The notes beneath the pieces are model-generated. The model was not told the origin of the DNA. It searched no databases and saw only the letters and a list, made by a program, of their open reading frames with translations. A DNA stretch of 64,000 nt, taken from positions 1 to 64,000 of the forward strand of contig NZ_LR655693.1 of NCBI RefSeq assembly GCF_902168065.1, read 5' to 3'. Position 1 is the first letter of the stretch. Each line of letters opens with the position of its first letter. Position numbers and translations under genes: made by a program. Source of the DNA: Mycobacterium tilburgii. GTDB lineage: Bacteria; Actinomycetota; Actinomycetes; Mycobacteriales; Mycobacteriaceae. Shown one piece after another: positions 39,475 to 50,113 of this stretch.

Positions 39475-39918
39475 TGCGGATGATCGCATCGCCGATGGCC
39501 TGCGAAGCGTCGGAAACATCGGAGGCGCTGGCGGCCTGGCCCAACGGTTCGGCGGCCGCACCGTCCAGATCGATCTGCGCGCCGCGTTGCCCGTCGAAGG
39601 TCCGGTAGGGATGCCGTGTCCACCCCCGTTCGCGTCGACCAGGAACAGCCCGGTGCCTTCGTCCGGCAACGCCGCGCTGACCACCAACGTGTCGGCTGGG
39701 GTGGGCGTCCAATCCTTGCCGCCCCACTCCACCGGCCAGTTCGGGACTGCCAGGCCATGCTCATGCAGGATCTTGTGGCTGGTGACGATGTCGTCGTGGT
39801 TTACCTCGACCGAGCTCTGACGCACCCTATCACGCATCTCCTGCGGAATCTTGGTGGTGTAGATCGTGCGGAGCTCGTCGCGGAACGCGGCTTCCTCCGG
39901 TGTGAGCGCGAGTTGCAT
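39475..39918 (-). pseudogene. Acyl-CoA dehydrogenase fragment
   Basis: From ATG 39918, preceded by AGGAGG: MQLALTPEEAAFRDELRTIY and HDDIVTSHKILHEHGLAVPN, then WPVEWGGKDWTPT, the usual N-terminal helical domain. The frame then continues abruptly as DTLVVSAALPDEGTGLFLVD, which belongs to the middle beta domain, so an internal deletion is likely. A later frame gives PYRTFDGQRGAQIDLDGAAA. The C-terminal half is missing. Confidence 0.8.
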
Positions 39919-40113
39919 GCGGCCTCCTCTGCCTGACGGTAAGCGCCGGTGACCGTCGACGATGATTGCGGTCCCGTCGGTGCGTACGCTCCGAGGTCCA
40001 TCTTGACCCATGCGTTGCTGGGCTTGTGCACAGCCTCCGATTAGTCCACAGCCGCCCGTTGCGGGACTGCTCGACGGGGCGGTGCTGGCGGTCGGCGCAC
40101 TTACCGTCGGCTC

Positions 40114-40500
40114 ATGCGCACAGTACTGCCCGCCGAGCGGCGCCAGCGCCGCCTCGGCGCCGACCCGTATACCGATTCCCCCGCCCAGGACCCGGACTCG
40201 GGTGCGGACGAGGATCAGAACTCGTTGCTGCCACGCTGGTTGCCCAATGCCGTGCGGGACCAGGGGTGGGTGGCTTGACTGCGCGCCGATCCGGGCCGGC
40301 GCGATCGCGTTAGCGGTGGTGGCCGCGCTAGCCGTGTTGATCATGATCTTCACGCTGATCCGCGACCAGCCCGGTCCGGTGATGTCGGCCAAGCTCCCCC
40401 GGTGCAGAAGGCGGCCACGGCCGGCCCCGCACCCTCGGGCAGCCCCGGCGCCGGTCTCGGGCTCCGTGCGGCTGGACAAGTTGCGTGCCCTGGTACGCGT
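40114..40500 (+). pseudogene. comEA: comEA-like DNA-binding protein, decayed
   Basis: Position and sequence match the gene upstream of comEC and holA in Mtb (Rv2415c). MRTVLPAERRQRRLGADPYT and EDQNSLLPRWLPNAVRDQGW, a frame change near 40265, then IALAVVAALAVLIMIFTLIR (transmembrane helix). The helix-hairpin-helix C-terminal domain is absent. Confidence 0.7.
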
Positions 40501-41019
40501 CTGACCCCCCCAGCCCGCCCGGGCCCCTTGATGTGCGCCTGGTGCCCGCCGCGCTGACGGGTTGGATCGTCACCGCCGCCGGGCATCGTATGGCCGGTCG
40601 GACGGATGTTCGCCTGGTGTCCGTGGCGGCCATTCTGGGCCGCGGTGCCGGTAATCGTGCTGGTCACCATGCTGGGTATTGCCGCCGCCGCGCTGTGCAT
40701 GTTCTGGCCGCCCGGCGCGCAACTGCTAATCCGGTTCACCAGCCTGGAGCTGTGGTGGGTGGCCAAAGTGGCGCACGCCACGGCCGGGGTGCCCGCGGCG
40801 ACCGTACCCGTGCCCGACGAGGCGGCCGGCGTGCTGTTGGTCGGCGGCGGCACCGCGCTGCTGCTGCTCGGCATCGGGCTGTGGTCGCGGGCCTGGTTCC
40901 GCGCGGCGGCCCGCGCGGCCGGTGTGACGGTGGCGGTGTGCACGCTGGCCTGGTCGCAGTCGGCGCTGCTGGATCCGCGGGGGGATTGGTCGGCCCTTCG
41001 TGACACCATTGTGGGGTGA
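40501..41019 (+). pseudogene. comEC: comEC 3' remnant
   Basis: Only the last part of the competence-type membrane channel is left. MFWPPGAQLLIRFTSLELWW and VAKVAHATAGVPAATVPVPD are followed by transmembrane segments up to a stop at 41019, 1 base beyond the holA start codon. Upstream a few out-of-frame residues remain. The Mtb protein has over 500 residues, so about two thirds is deleted. Confidence 0.72.
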
Positions 41020-41993
41020 GCCGGGATTCGTCGCTGCATCTGATCTTGGGAGACGAGGATCTGCTGGTCGAACGGGCGGTGGCAGCGGTGCTCCGCGCCG
41101 CGCGCGCCCGCGCCGGCACCTCCGAGAACCCCGGCATTCCGGTGAACCGGGTCCGGGCCGGCGACGTCGGCACTTACGAGCTCGCCGAACTGCTCAGCCC
41201 GTCGCTGTTCGCCGACGAACGCATCGTTGTGCTGGAGGCCGCCGCCGAGGCCGGCAAGGACGCGGTCGCCACGATCGCGGCCGCTGCCGCCGATCTGCCA
41301 CCGGCCACGGTGCTCGTGGTGGTGCACTCGGGCGGCGGGCGCGCCAAGGCGCTGGCCGACCAGTTGAAGTCGCTGGGCGCCGAGGTGCATACGTGCGCGC
41401 GGTTCACCAAGGCGAGCGAGCGCGTCGACTTCGTCCGCAAGGAGTTCCGCACGCTGCGGGTCAAGGTGGACGAGGACACTGTGACCGCGCTGCTGGACGC
41501 CGTCGGCTCCGACGTGCGTGAACTCGCGGCGGCCTGCTCACAGCTGGTCGCCGACACTGGCGGGGTGGTCGACGAGGCCGCGGTGCGCCGCTACCACAGC
41601 GGGAAAGCCGAGGTGAAGGGCTTCGACATCGCGGACAAGGCGGTGGCCGGGGATGTCGCCGGCGCGGCGGAGGCGTTGCGGCGGGCGATGATGCGCGGCG
41701 AGCCGCTGGTGGTGCTGGCCGACGCGCTGGCCGAGGCCATTCACACGCTTGGGCGGGTCGGGTCCATGTCGGGCGACCCCTATCGCCTGGCCGGGCAGCT
41801 GGGGATGCCGCCGTGGCGGGTGCAGAAAGCCCAGAAGCAGGCTCGGCGCTGGTCGCGCGACAGCGTGGCGACCGCGATGAAAGTGGTGGCGGAACTCAAC
41901 GCCAACGTGAAAGGTGCCGCGGCCGACGCCGACTACGCGCTGGAATCCGCGGTGCGGAAGGTGGCCGAACTAGCGGCCGACCGTGGCCGATAG
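41016..41993 (+). CDS. holA: DNA polymerase III delta subunit
   Basis: Clamp-loader subunit that opens the beta clamp. 325 residues from GTG 41016 (overlapping the comEC stop), similar to Mtb Rv2413c. [20 protein letters not shown] is the N-terminal AAA-like start, [20 protein letters not shown] the clamp-binding region, and the C-terminal collar domain contains [20 protein letters not shown] and [16 protein letters not shown]. Essential gene; intact. Convergent with rpsT. Confidence 0.94.
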   Translation: MSRDSSLHLILGDEDLLVERAVAAVLRAARARAGTSENPGIPVNRVRAGDVGTYELAELLSPSLFADERIVVLEAAAEAGKDAVATIAAAAADLPPATVLVVVHSGGGRAKALADQLKSLGAEVHTCARFTKASERVDFVRKEFRTLRVKVDEDTVTALLDAVGSDVRELAAACSQLVADTGGVVDEAAVRRYHSGKAEVKGFDIADKAVAGDVAGAAEALRRAMMRGEPLVVLADALAEAIHTLGRVGSMSGDPYRLAGQLGMPPWRVQKAQKQARRWSRDSVATAMKVVAELNANVKGAAADADYALESAVRKVAELAADRGR

Positions 41994-42012
41994 CGCCGAG
42001 CAGAGACCGGGC

Positions 42013-42273
42013 TCAGATCTTGTTGAGCGAGCGGGCCAGCGCCGACTTCTTGTTGGCCGCCTGGTTTTTGTGGATGACACCTTTGCTGGCCGCCTTGTCC
42101 AGCTTGCGGCTGGTCGCCAACAGCAGCTCGGAAGCCTTTTCCTTGTTGCCGGCGGCGGCAGCCTCGCGGAACGCGCGCACGGCCGTGCGCAGCGACGACT
42201 TCACCGACTTGTTGCGCAGCCGGGCGCGCTCGTTGGTCTTGATGCGCTTTTGCTGCGACTTGATGTTGGCCAC
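42013..42273 (-). CDS. rpsT: 30S ribosomal protein S20
   Basis: 86 residues when GTG 42273 is used, matching the family start [20 protein letters not shown]. Very basic, helical, with [20 protein letters not shown] and [20 protein letters not shown]. The frame is open further upstream, but that sequence is not ribosomal. GGAAATTTCC-type sequence with a GAAGGAAA Shine-Dalgarno precedes the GTG. Binds 16S rRNA early in 30S assembly. Confidence 0.97.
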   Translation of the reverse strand: MANIKSQQKRIKTNERARLRNKSVKSSLRTAVRAFREAAAAGNKEKASELLLATSRKLDKAASKGVIHKNQAANKKSALARSLNKI

Positions 42274-42469
42274 GCGGAAATTTCCTTCGTCGGTTCGGTA
42301 TTTGCGGTGTTCGTTTCTGGGGGCGCCCCACACCCGATTGCGACTGCTCAGGCTAGCAGTCGGTTGCGTTTTCTCCCAAAACGGGAACTCCGGCCCTGCC
42401 AAAACGTCAATTAGGACAGCATCCTAAAAGTGAGTTTCCGATACCAGGTTGAGTAAGCCGGCCGCGGGA

Positions 42470-43472
42470 CGTGTGGCGCTGCCCGCAAGTTGGCGCGGTC
42501 CGAGCGCATCTTCGGCGGGTGTACCCTCCCGACGTCTATGCGCTGGCATTCGATGAGATGTTCGACGGTCAGGGCAACGTCCGGGGCCCTACAAGGGCAG
42601 CTATGCCGAGCTCGCGCCGTCCGATGGAGCGGACCTGCAGGCACGTGGCGGGTTCTCGAGGACAACCTGCGCTCACCCTCGGGTGTGTCCTACGTCATGA
42701 AGAACCGACGCACCATGGCTCGGGTTTTCCGAACCTGTTCGCCACCCACCGGGTGCGCGCAGTCGACGACTACTCCTCGCATCTGCTGCGGGCGCTGCGC
42801 AACTCCGCGGCCACCAACGAGGCCGACCCGACCGTGGTGGTGCTGACACCCCGGGCGTCTACAACTCGGCGTACTTCGAGTATTCGCTGCTCGCGGCAGA
42901 TGGGCGTCGAACTGGTCGAGGGCCGCGACCTGTTCTGCCGCGACAACCAAGTGTACATGGGCACCCCCGAAGGGGGATCGTCAGGTCGACGTCATCTATC
43001 GGCGCATCGACGACGTCTTCACTGGACCCGCTGCAGTTCCGCGCCGACTCGGTACTGGGGGTGGCCGGGTTGGTGAGCGCCGCCCGCGCCGGCAACGTCG
43101 TGATCTCCAGCGCGATCGGCAACGGGGTCGGTGACGGCAAGCTCGTCATACACCTACGTCCCGACCATGATTTGAGTACTACCTGGGCGAGAAGCCGCTG
43201 CTGGCCAACGTGGACACGTACCGCTGCTGGCTCGATGTACGAACGCGAGGAGGTGCTCGACCGGCTCCGCGAACTGGTCATCGAACCGGTTGAAGGGTCG
43301 GGCGGCTACGGCATTGTGTTCGACCCAGAAGCCTCCGAGAAAGAACTCGCGGGCGTCAGCAAGAAGATTCGCGAAGATCCGCGCAGCTGGATTGCCCCAG
43401 CCGATGATGGAACTGTCGACCGTGCCGACGCAGATCGGCAACACCCTGGCGCCGCGCTACGTCGACCTGTGA
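42470..43472 (+). pseudogene. Rv2411c-like circularly permuted ATP-grasp protein, broken
   Basis: Remnant of a DUF404/DUF407 protein (about 550 residues in Mtb). Identifiable blocks in shifting frames: QMGVELVEGRDLFCRDNQVY, LDPLQFRADSVLGVAGLVSA with GNVVISSAIGNGVGDGKLVI, REELVIEPVEGSGGYGIVFD-type sequence and KKIREDPRSWIAPADD with MMELSTVPTQIGNTLAPRYV. Stops and indels occur every 100-200 bases and the C-terminus is gone. The alpha-E protein gene (Rv2410c) that follows in Mtb is absent. Confidence 0.85.
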
Positions 43473-44329
43473 CGACGGCAGAGATGTCGGAGATGCGTCG
43501 TCGGCTGCGCGTGTGCACACGACCGGATTCGCCTACGAGGCGCCGGTGACGGCTTCGTACAATGAGGCGCGGCTGACCCGAGTTCCGACACGCGGCAGAA
43601 CGTCATCCTCGACCGGGTGGAAACCATCCCGGCGACCCGGACCTACCGTTACATCGATTACTGGGGCACCGCGGTGGCGGCGTTCGACCTGCACGCACCG
43701 CACACCGACCTGACCGTCACGTCCTCGTCGGTGGTCGAGACCGAGTAGCCGGAGCCGACCGCCAAGGACGTCACGTGGGGCGACCTGCAATCCGCGGCGG
43801 TGGTCGATCGCTTCGACGAATTGCTGCAGCCCACCAAGTACACCCCGACGGCCAAACGGTTGCGTTCCATCGGCAAGAAGATCATCAAGAGCGAGGAGTC
43901 GCAGGAAGCCGTGATCGCCGCGGCCAAGTGGGGCACGGCGAGCTGGACTACCTGCCGGGAACCACGGGCGCGCAGTCGTCGGGACTCGACGCCCTGAAGG
44001 CGCGCAAAGGGGTGTGTCAGAACTTCGTGCACCTGACGTTGATGTTGTTGCGCGACATGGGTATTCAGTCTCGGTACGTGTCGGGTTATCTGCATCCGAG
44101 CCGGGATGCCGTGGTCGGTGAACGGTGGACGGACAAAGCCACGCTGGATTCAGGCCTGGACCGGAGGTTGGTGGAACTACGACCCCACCAACGACACTGA
44201 GGTCACCAGCAGTACGTCAGTGTGGGCGTCGAGCGTGACTACACCGACGTGTCCCCGCTGAGGGGCATCTATTCCGGGCGGGGCGCCACCGATCTCGACG
44301 TGGTCGTCGAGGTCACCCGGTTGGTCTAG
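43473..44329 (+). pseudogene. Rv2409c-like transglutaminase-fold protein, broken
   Basis: VHTTGFAYEAPVTASYNEAR near the start, then RVETIPATRTYRYIDYWGTA-type sequence in a second frame with AFDLHAPHTDLTVTSSSVVE. Later LDYLPGTTGAQSSGLDALKA and GVCQNFVHLTLMLLRDMGIQ, where the conserved GVCQ contains the catalytic Cys. GWWNYDPTNDTE and SPLRGIYSGRGATDLDVVVE follow near the end. At least four frame changes plus a TAG near 43746. Normally part of an Rv2411c-Rv2410c-Rv2409c operon. Confidence 0.85.
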
Positions 44330-44335
44330 CTAGGG

Positions 44336-44490
44336 TCGCGGCCCGACCTCGACCCGGTGCAGGTTGTCGCCGAGCTCGATCCGGCCGTCGAAGCGCGACG
44401 CCGCCAGCGTCCGGAGACGGCGCGGGTAGCGGGTGCTGATCGGCTGCCGCTTTCCGTGTTGGTTTTGCCGCCGCCCGAGTTGGCCGTAGC
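44336..44490 (-). pseudogene. Possible RNase Z-like (Rv2407) 3' fragment
   Basis: One minus-strand frame reads TRYPRRLRTLAASRFDGRIE then LGDNLHRVEVGPRP and a stop at 44336. Position and strand fit the 3' end of Mtb Rv2407, a metallo-beta-lactamase-fold RNase Z. No catalytic motif is in this short piece, so the call rests on synteny. Confidence 0.3.
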
Positions 44491-44526
44491 CTGGTGTGAA
44501 GCAGGTCACAAGCAGCGGGAGGCTCG

Positions 44527-44925
44527 ATGCGGATCGCGGACGTTTTGCGAAACAAGGGCGCAGCGGTGGTGACGATCTATCCCGAGGCGACGGTCCGGGA
44601 ACTGCTCGCCGGCCTCGACGAGCAAAACATCGGCGCCATGGTCGTCGTCGGCGACGAGGGAGTGGTCGGCATCGTGTCCGAGCGCGACGTGGTGCGCGAA
44701 CTGCACACGCACGGCGCCAGCGCGCTGTTCCGCCCGATCTCCACGGTCATGACCGCGACCGTCGCCACTTGCACGAAGTCGGACACCGTCGACGCCATCA
44801 GCATGCTGATGACCAAGAACCAGGTGCGGCACGTGCCGGTGCTCGACGGCAAGAAGCTGGTCGGGATCGTCAGCATCGGCGACGTGGTGAAGACGCGGAT
44901 GGAAGAACTCGAGGCCGAACAGTAA
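44527..44925 (+). CDS. Tandem CBS-domain protein, slightly truncated
   Basis: Homologue of Mtb Rv2406c. 132 residues with two CBS repeats: MRIADVLRNKGAAVVTIYPE and VVGDEGVVGIVSERDVVREL in the first, then STVMTATVATCTKSDTVDAI and RHVPVLDGKKLVGIVSIGDV in the second. CBS pairs bind adenosyl ligands. A TAA at 44923-44925 replaces what was probably a Gln codon; the same frame continues QLQSYIAQG to a TGA at 44953-44955. The loss removes about ten residues outside the CBS fold, so function may persist. GGGAGG precedes ATG. Confidence 0.85.
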   Translation: MRIADVLRNKGAAVVTIYPEATVRELLAGLDEQNIGAMVVVGDEGVVGIVSERDVVRELHTHGASALFRPISTVMTATVATCTKSDTVDAISMLMTKNQVRHVPVLDGKKLVGIVSIGDVVKTRMEELEAEQ

Positions 44926-44961
44926 CAGCTGCAGTCCTACATCGCGCAGGGCTGATCAGCT

Positions 44962-45567
44962 CCAGGCATAGTCGGCGGGAGCCGGGTGGCCAAGAAGTCA
45001 AAGACCTCGCGGTCCAGGACGGCGCCCTCTCGGCGAATACCCTCCTCGGCACGTCGAGTACCCGGTCCAGCCGCACCCAGCTGTCCCGGCCCTCGTAATC
45101 CCAGGCGCCGGCACCGATTCTGAACCCAATCCGCGTCGGCGGTGCGCCGCTCCTGGCTGGACAACATCAGCCCGAACAAGATGCTGCGGTCGCGCCCCAC
45201 GACCAGGACCGGGGTGGTCCTTGTCGCGGGTGGGATCGTCCTCGTAGGCCGCCCAGGTCCAGACGATCTCGCCGGGGGTCGGCCCGGCCCGTCCAGATCG
45301 GGCGCGTAGACCACCTTGCGGGCGCGCTGTACGGGCCGGGAAGCTGGTGCTCGTCACTGGACGACCCGCCGTGATCGCCCGCGCCGACTCGGAGCCCGAC
45401 CCCATCGCGCTGGCGGTGATCTTGACGACTTCCTCGATTTCGCGGATTTCGCGCATCACGGCGTGGGCGGTCTGCACGTGCTGGATCAACCGCGGAACAC
45501 CGTAAACGACCCCGTTTTGGGCAAATCTCTAGAACGTCCTCCACTGAGATTTGCGGCGAGACGCCAT
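44962..45567 (-). pseudogene. PemK/MazF-like protein (Rv2405-like), broken
   Basis: Frames on the minus strand preserve EIVWTWAAYEDDPTRDKD, VLVVGRDRSILFGLMLSSQE, RRTADADWV, VRLDRVLDVP, and REGAVLDREVFDFLATRL. The first block resembles the GxIVWxxxP strand of the PemK/MazF fold. Four or more frameshifts separate them. Mtb Rv2405 is 189 residues. It lies divergent from lepA. Toxin activity of the family member is not established. Confidence 0.7.
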
Positions 45568-45630
45568 AGTCGCAGCATAGACGGCGGGGTGGTGGCACGA
45601 CTGTGTCCGAGTAGGTCCCGACCAGCCCGC

Positions 45631-47541
45631 ATGGATACGCTGGACGTACCCGCGAACCCGCCGGTCACGCAGCATCAACAGCACCGCCAGGAGATCCCCA
45701 TAAGCAGTTTCGCCGACAAGACCTTCACCGCGCCGGCGCAGATCAGGAACTTCTGCATCATCGCCCATATCGATCACGGCAAGTCGACGCTGGCCGACCG
45801 GATGCTTCAGCTCACCGGTGTCGTCGACGAGCGGTCCATGCGCGCCCAGTACCTGGACCGGATGGACATCGAGCGGGAGCGCGGCATCACCATCAAAGCC
45901 CAGAACGTCCGGCTGCCGTGGACGGTGGACGGGGTCGACTACGTCCTGCATCTGATCGACACCCCCGGCCACGTCGACTTCACCTACGAGGTGTCCCGCG
46001 CGCTGGAGGCCTGCGAGGGTGCCGTGCTGCTGGTCGACGCGGCACAGGGCATCGAGGCCCAGACGCTGGCGAATCTCTACCTCGCCCTGGACCGCGATCT
46101 GACCATCATCCCGGTGCTAAACAAGATCGACCTGCCGGCCGCGGATCCGGACCGCTACGCCGGCGAGATTGCGCACATCATTGGCTGCGAATCCGACGAC
46201 GTGCTGCGGGTGTCGGGCAAGACCGGGGAGGGCGTGGCCGCGCTGCTAGACGAGGTGGTCCGTCAGGTGCCGCAGCCGCGGGGCGACGCCGACGCGCCCA
46301 CCCGGGCGATGATCTTCGACTCGGTCTACGACGTCTACCGCGGCGTGGTGACCTACGTGCGGGTGATGGACGGCAAGATCGTTCCACGCGAACGCATCCT
46401 GATGATGTCCACCGGCGCCACCCACGAACTGCTCGAGGTCGGCATCGTCTCGCCCGAGCCGAAGGCCAGCGCGGGCCTGGGGGTGGGGGAGGTCGGCTAC
46501 CTCATCACCGGGGTCAAGGACGTCCGCCAGTCCAAGGTCGGCGACACCGTGACCACCGCACGCAACGGCGCCACCGAACCGCTGACCGGTTACCGCGAAC
46601 CCAAGCCGATGGTGTACTCCGGGCTGTATCCGTTGGATGGCTCGGATTACCCGGACCTGCGCGACGCCCTGGAGAAGCTGCAACTCAACGACGCGGCGCT
46701 GACCTACGAGCCGGAAACGTCGGTGGCGCTGGGCCTCGGGTTCCGCTGCGGCTTCTTGGGCCTGCTGCACATGGAGATCACCCGCGAGCGCCTGGAACGC
46801 GAATTCGATCTGGACCTGATCTCGACTTCGCCCAACGTCGTGTACCGGGTAATGAAAGAGGACAACAACGAGATCGTGGTGACCAACCCGTCGGACTGGC
46901 CGGAGGGCAAGGTCCGGCAGGTCTACGAGCCGATCGTCAAGACCACCATCATCGCGCCCAGCGAATTCATCGGCACCATCATGGAGCTGTGCCAGTCGCG
47001 GCGCGGCGAGCTGGGCGGCATGGACTACCTGTCGCCCGAACGGGTGGAGCTGCGCTACACCATGCCGCTGGGCGAGATCATCTTCGACTTCTTCGATTCG
47101 CTGAAGTCGCGTACCCACGGCTACGCCAGCCTGGAATACGAGGAGGCCGGCGAGCAGGATGCCGGTCTGGTCAAGGTCGACATCTTGTTGCAGGGCGAGG
47201 CCGTCGACGCGTTCAGCGCCATCGTGCACAAGGATTCGGCGTTCTCCTACGGAAACAAGATGACCACCAAGCTCAAGGAGCTGATTCCGCGCCAGCAGTT
47301 CGAGGTGCCGGTGCAGGCTGCTATCGGCTCGAAAATCATTGCTCGAGAAAATATTCGGGCTATCCGCAAGGATGTGCTCTCGAAATGCTACGGCGGTGAC
47401 ATCACCCGTAAACGCAAACTTCTGGAAAAGCAGAAGGAAGGCAAGAAGCGGATGAAAACCATTGGACGCGTGAATGTTCCGCAGGAGGCGTTTGTCGCGG
47501 CACTGTCCGCCGATGCCGCGGGGGACAAAGCCAAGAAATGA
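45631..47541 (+). CDS. lepA: Elongation factor 4 (LepA), ribosome-associated GTPase
   Basis: Translational GTPase that acts on the ribosome and may aid back-translocation or 30S maturation. 636 residues from ATG 45631. The G1 motif AHIDHGKST, effector region [14 protein letters not shown]3 DTPGHVDF and G4 NKIDLP are all present. Domain II, the LepA-specific C-terminal domain and the basic tail ([20 protein letters not shown]) are intact. The open frame extends further upstream but without family similarity. The stop overlaps the start of lppR. Confidence 0.96.
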   Translation: MDTLDVPANPPVTQHQQHRQEIPISSFADKTFTAPAQIRNFCIIAHIDHGKSTLADRMLQLTGVVDERSMRAQYLDRMDIERERGITIKAQNVRLPWTVDGVDYVLHLIDTPGHVDFTYEVSRALEACEGAVLLVDAAQGIEAQTLANLYLALDRDLTIIPVLNKIDLPAADPDRYAGEIAHIIGCESDDVLRVSGKTGEGVAALLDEVVRQVPQPRGDADAPTRAMIFDSVYDVYRGVVTYVRVMDGKIVPRERILMMSTGATHELLEVGIVSPEPKASAGLGVGEVGYLITGVKDVRQSKVGDTVTTARNGATEPLTGYREPKPMVYSGLYPLDGSDYPDLRDALEKLQLNDAALTYEPETSVALGLGFRCGFLGLLHMEITRERLEREFDLDLISTSPNVVYRVMKEDNNEIVVTNPSDWPEGKVRQVYEPIVKTTIIAPSEFIGTIMELCQSRRGELGGMDYLSPERVELRYTMPLGEIIFDFFDSLKSRTHGYASLEYEEAGEQDAGLVKVDILLQGEAVDAFSAIVHKDSAFSYGNKMTTKLKELIPRQQFEVPVQAAIGSKIIARENIRAIRKDVLSKCYGGDITRKRKLLEKQKEGKKRMKTIGRVNVPQEAFVAALSADAAGDKAKK

Positions 47542-48105
47542 GGATCCGGTGGACCAGCACGGCGTCGCTGCTCGCCGCCGTGCTGGTCGCCGGGTGCACC
47601 TTTACCGTCGGCGGCCACGCGGTTGCGGCCCCAAATCTCAAGCCACACCCGGTGATCGACCAACAGATCAAACAGGTGCTGCTGGATGGCGTTGCCTTGT
47701 GAAAGCTGCTCGACCGACGGTTTGTGCCGCTCACGGAGTTCCCTCCGGTGTCCGGCGGCAACAAGATCCTCGACGACGCCTATCTGTCAACGTCGCCCGC
47801 CGAGTGCACGGGTGTGGTCTACATGACGCAGAAAAGCGTCTATCAGTCCGCGCCGGTCAAAAACGTCGCGACGGCGTTGTGGCAGGAGGACGGCTACGCA
47901 CCGACGGCGATCGACATCGCCGAAGAGGTCATCGCCGTACCCTCGGCGGGCGACGCCGACGCCTTGTTTGCCAGGTTTTCCTAGCAATGGAAGCGGTGCG
48001 ACGGGAAAACGCTGAGCGTGCCGGCCAGTAGTTTCGCCCGGAACGCCATCACCGACGTCCGTGTCAACGATTCCGTTGTCGTGGCACGCATTTCGCGACA
48101 ACCGA
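47538..48105 (+). pseudogene. lppR: lppR lipoprotein, nonsense-mutated
   Basis: ATG 47538 overlaps the lepA stop. The lipoprotein signal RWTSTASLLAAVLVAGC places the lipid-bearing Cys at residue 20. The frame is stopped by TGA at codon 55 (47700-47702) but continues coherently (PLTEFPPVSGGNKILDDAYL, CTGVVYMTQKSVYQSAPVKN) to TAG at 47982-47984, and then again (QWKRCDGKTL, NAITDVRVNDSVVVARIS). Two in-frame stops rather than indels inactivate the front part; the end is also lost. Function of LppR unknown. Confidence 0.88.
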
Positions 48106-48221
48106 CCCGCCGATCCTGCATGCCGTCCCGGAAGTCTGTGCCACCGGCCCGCTGATCTCATCGCCCCGCTTCCGTGTCGCATGAATACCGTTGCCGGAGA
48201 ACGCCTTGCGGTGCCACTCGC

Positions 48222-50043
48222 TCACATGGGCGCGTTGGCGGGTTGGAACATCCCGGACCCGTCGGATTCCTCCTCGGCGCGTATCACGTGGAACACCACG
48301 TTGATCAACGCCAGATGAGTGAACGCCTGGGGGAAGTTGCCCAGACGCCGGCCGTGTGCGCGGCTCGATCTCCTCGTCGTAGAGATGCAACGGGCTGGCG
48401 TAGGACAGCAGCCGCTCACACAGCCGCTTGGCCCACGCCACCTCACCGATCTCAACCAGCGCCGACACCAGCCAGAACGAATAGATGGTGAAAGTGCCCT
48501 CCTTGCCGGACAATCCGTAGTCGGTCTGCTCGACTCGGTAGCGCAGCACCAAGCCCTCCTCGGTGAGTTCGTTGGCGATCGTCAGCACCGTGTTGCGCAC
48601 GCGCGGGTCGTCGGGCGGCAGGAATCGGGTCAGCACCACCAGCAACAGCGACGCGTTTAGGGCGTTGCTGCCGTACCGCTGGGTGAACACCCCGCGCGAG
48701 TCCACTTCGTATTCGAGGATGTCGGCCTTGATCTCCTCGGCTATCACCCGCCATTGCTGGGCATAGCTCTTCTTGCCCTGCCGCTCGGCCAGTTTGGACC
48801 CGTGGTCCAGCGTCACCCAGCACATCACCTTCGACTAGGTGAAATGCTGCGGTTCCTCGCGCACCTCCCAGATACCGCGGTCGGGCTCCCGCCAGTGCGC
48901 GATCGCCTCTTCAACCTGTTTTCTGAGCACCGGCCACAATGTCTCCGGGGCACCTGCTCGTGTGACTTCGCGTGCAGATAGAAGGAATCCAGGATCGAAC
49001 CCCAAATGTCGTGCTGGATCTGGTCATAGGCGCCGTAGCCGATCCGGACCGGGCGTGCATGGTCATAGCCTTGAGTTCTTCTTCCACCAGGTTGCGCTCG
49101 CCGCCCACGCCGTACATCACCTGCAGCGGGTGGCGCTCGTTGCTGTTGGCGCCCGACACGTCGGCGATGAACGCGAAAAAGTCGTCGGCTGCACGGTCCA
49201 GGCCCAGCGTGTAGAGCCCCCACAACGTGAACGTCGAGTCGCGGATCCAGGTGTAGCGGTAGTCCCAGTTGCGTTCGCCGCGCGGTGTTTACGGCAGCGG
49301 GCGGCCTCTTCATAGGTTTGCGGCGGCGGGTGGTTGGTCCAGCTGAGGACGACGAACACGTCGTCGCCCTCCTTCATCCGGGTGCGGGCCCGCGCCTCGC
49401 GGCCCTCCAGCCCGATGTTGAGGTTAGTGGTCAGCCGCAGTTGGGGGTGGTCGTCGGGGTTCTTGCTGGGCCGAGCGATCGTCGAACGCCGGTTCGCGGC
49501 TCATCATCAGCTCGACGGTCCCGGTGACGCAGTGCACGGTGCGTAACAGGATGTGCTCGGCGCCCCAGTCCATCGGCGTGCGGCGGTGTGTTCTCAAACG
49601 CCGCTCGATGTCATGCCACAGGCCCATCACCAGCGCGTCCCGCACGATCAGCCACCCGGTGTGGGTCTGCCAGGTGGTTTCCATGATCAGGCTGCCCGGC
49701 AGGTAGCGGCGAGCCGACGGCACCGACACGCCGTACGAGCCGATCCGGAAATGGCCGGCGCTGCGGTCCAGGATCGCGCCGAACACGCTGGGCGAGTGCG
49801 GGCGCGGTACGCACAGCCATTCGACCGAACCGGCGGGGGAGATCAGGCAGGTCGTCTCCCAGTCGGACAGAAACTCGTAGACGGTGACCGGCGGAAACGG
49901 ATTACGCAACGCCCCGCTCGAAGCAAACGGCGCCGGCGCGCTGAAATCGAGCGGCGACACCAACGGCGACTGTTGTGCCGGGTCAAAGCCTTTTCGGTTT
50001 CCCCGTTGGTGGGCTGGTCGGCGGGGTGGGCGTGCAAAACCAT
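48222..50043 (-). pseudogene. GH15 trehalase (Rv2402-like), broken
   Basis: Homologue of the mycobacterial trehalase of glycoside hydrolase family 15, which splits trehalose to two glucose. MVLHAHPADQP from ATG 50043, then PFPPVTVYEFLSDWETTCLI, SVEWLCVPRPHSPSVFGAIL, and TWQTHTGWLIVRDALVMGLW. Middle blocks include [18 protein letters not shown] sequence and [20 protein letters not shown], and the end reads LGNFPQAFTHLALINVVFHV. More than five frame changes. Extent (1,822 bases) is about 110 less than the 642-codon original. Confidence 0.9.
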
Positions 50044-50113
50044 CTCGACACCATCTGTCGACCCGCCCGCCGTCCATTCTTTCGGCGCACGTCGCGGCGC
50101 GGATCGGCCCGTC

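Noticed and set aside
45316..45630. Long N-terminal extension of lepA
   Set aside because: The sequence is antisense to the PemK-like remnant and unlike any LepA.
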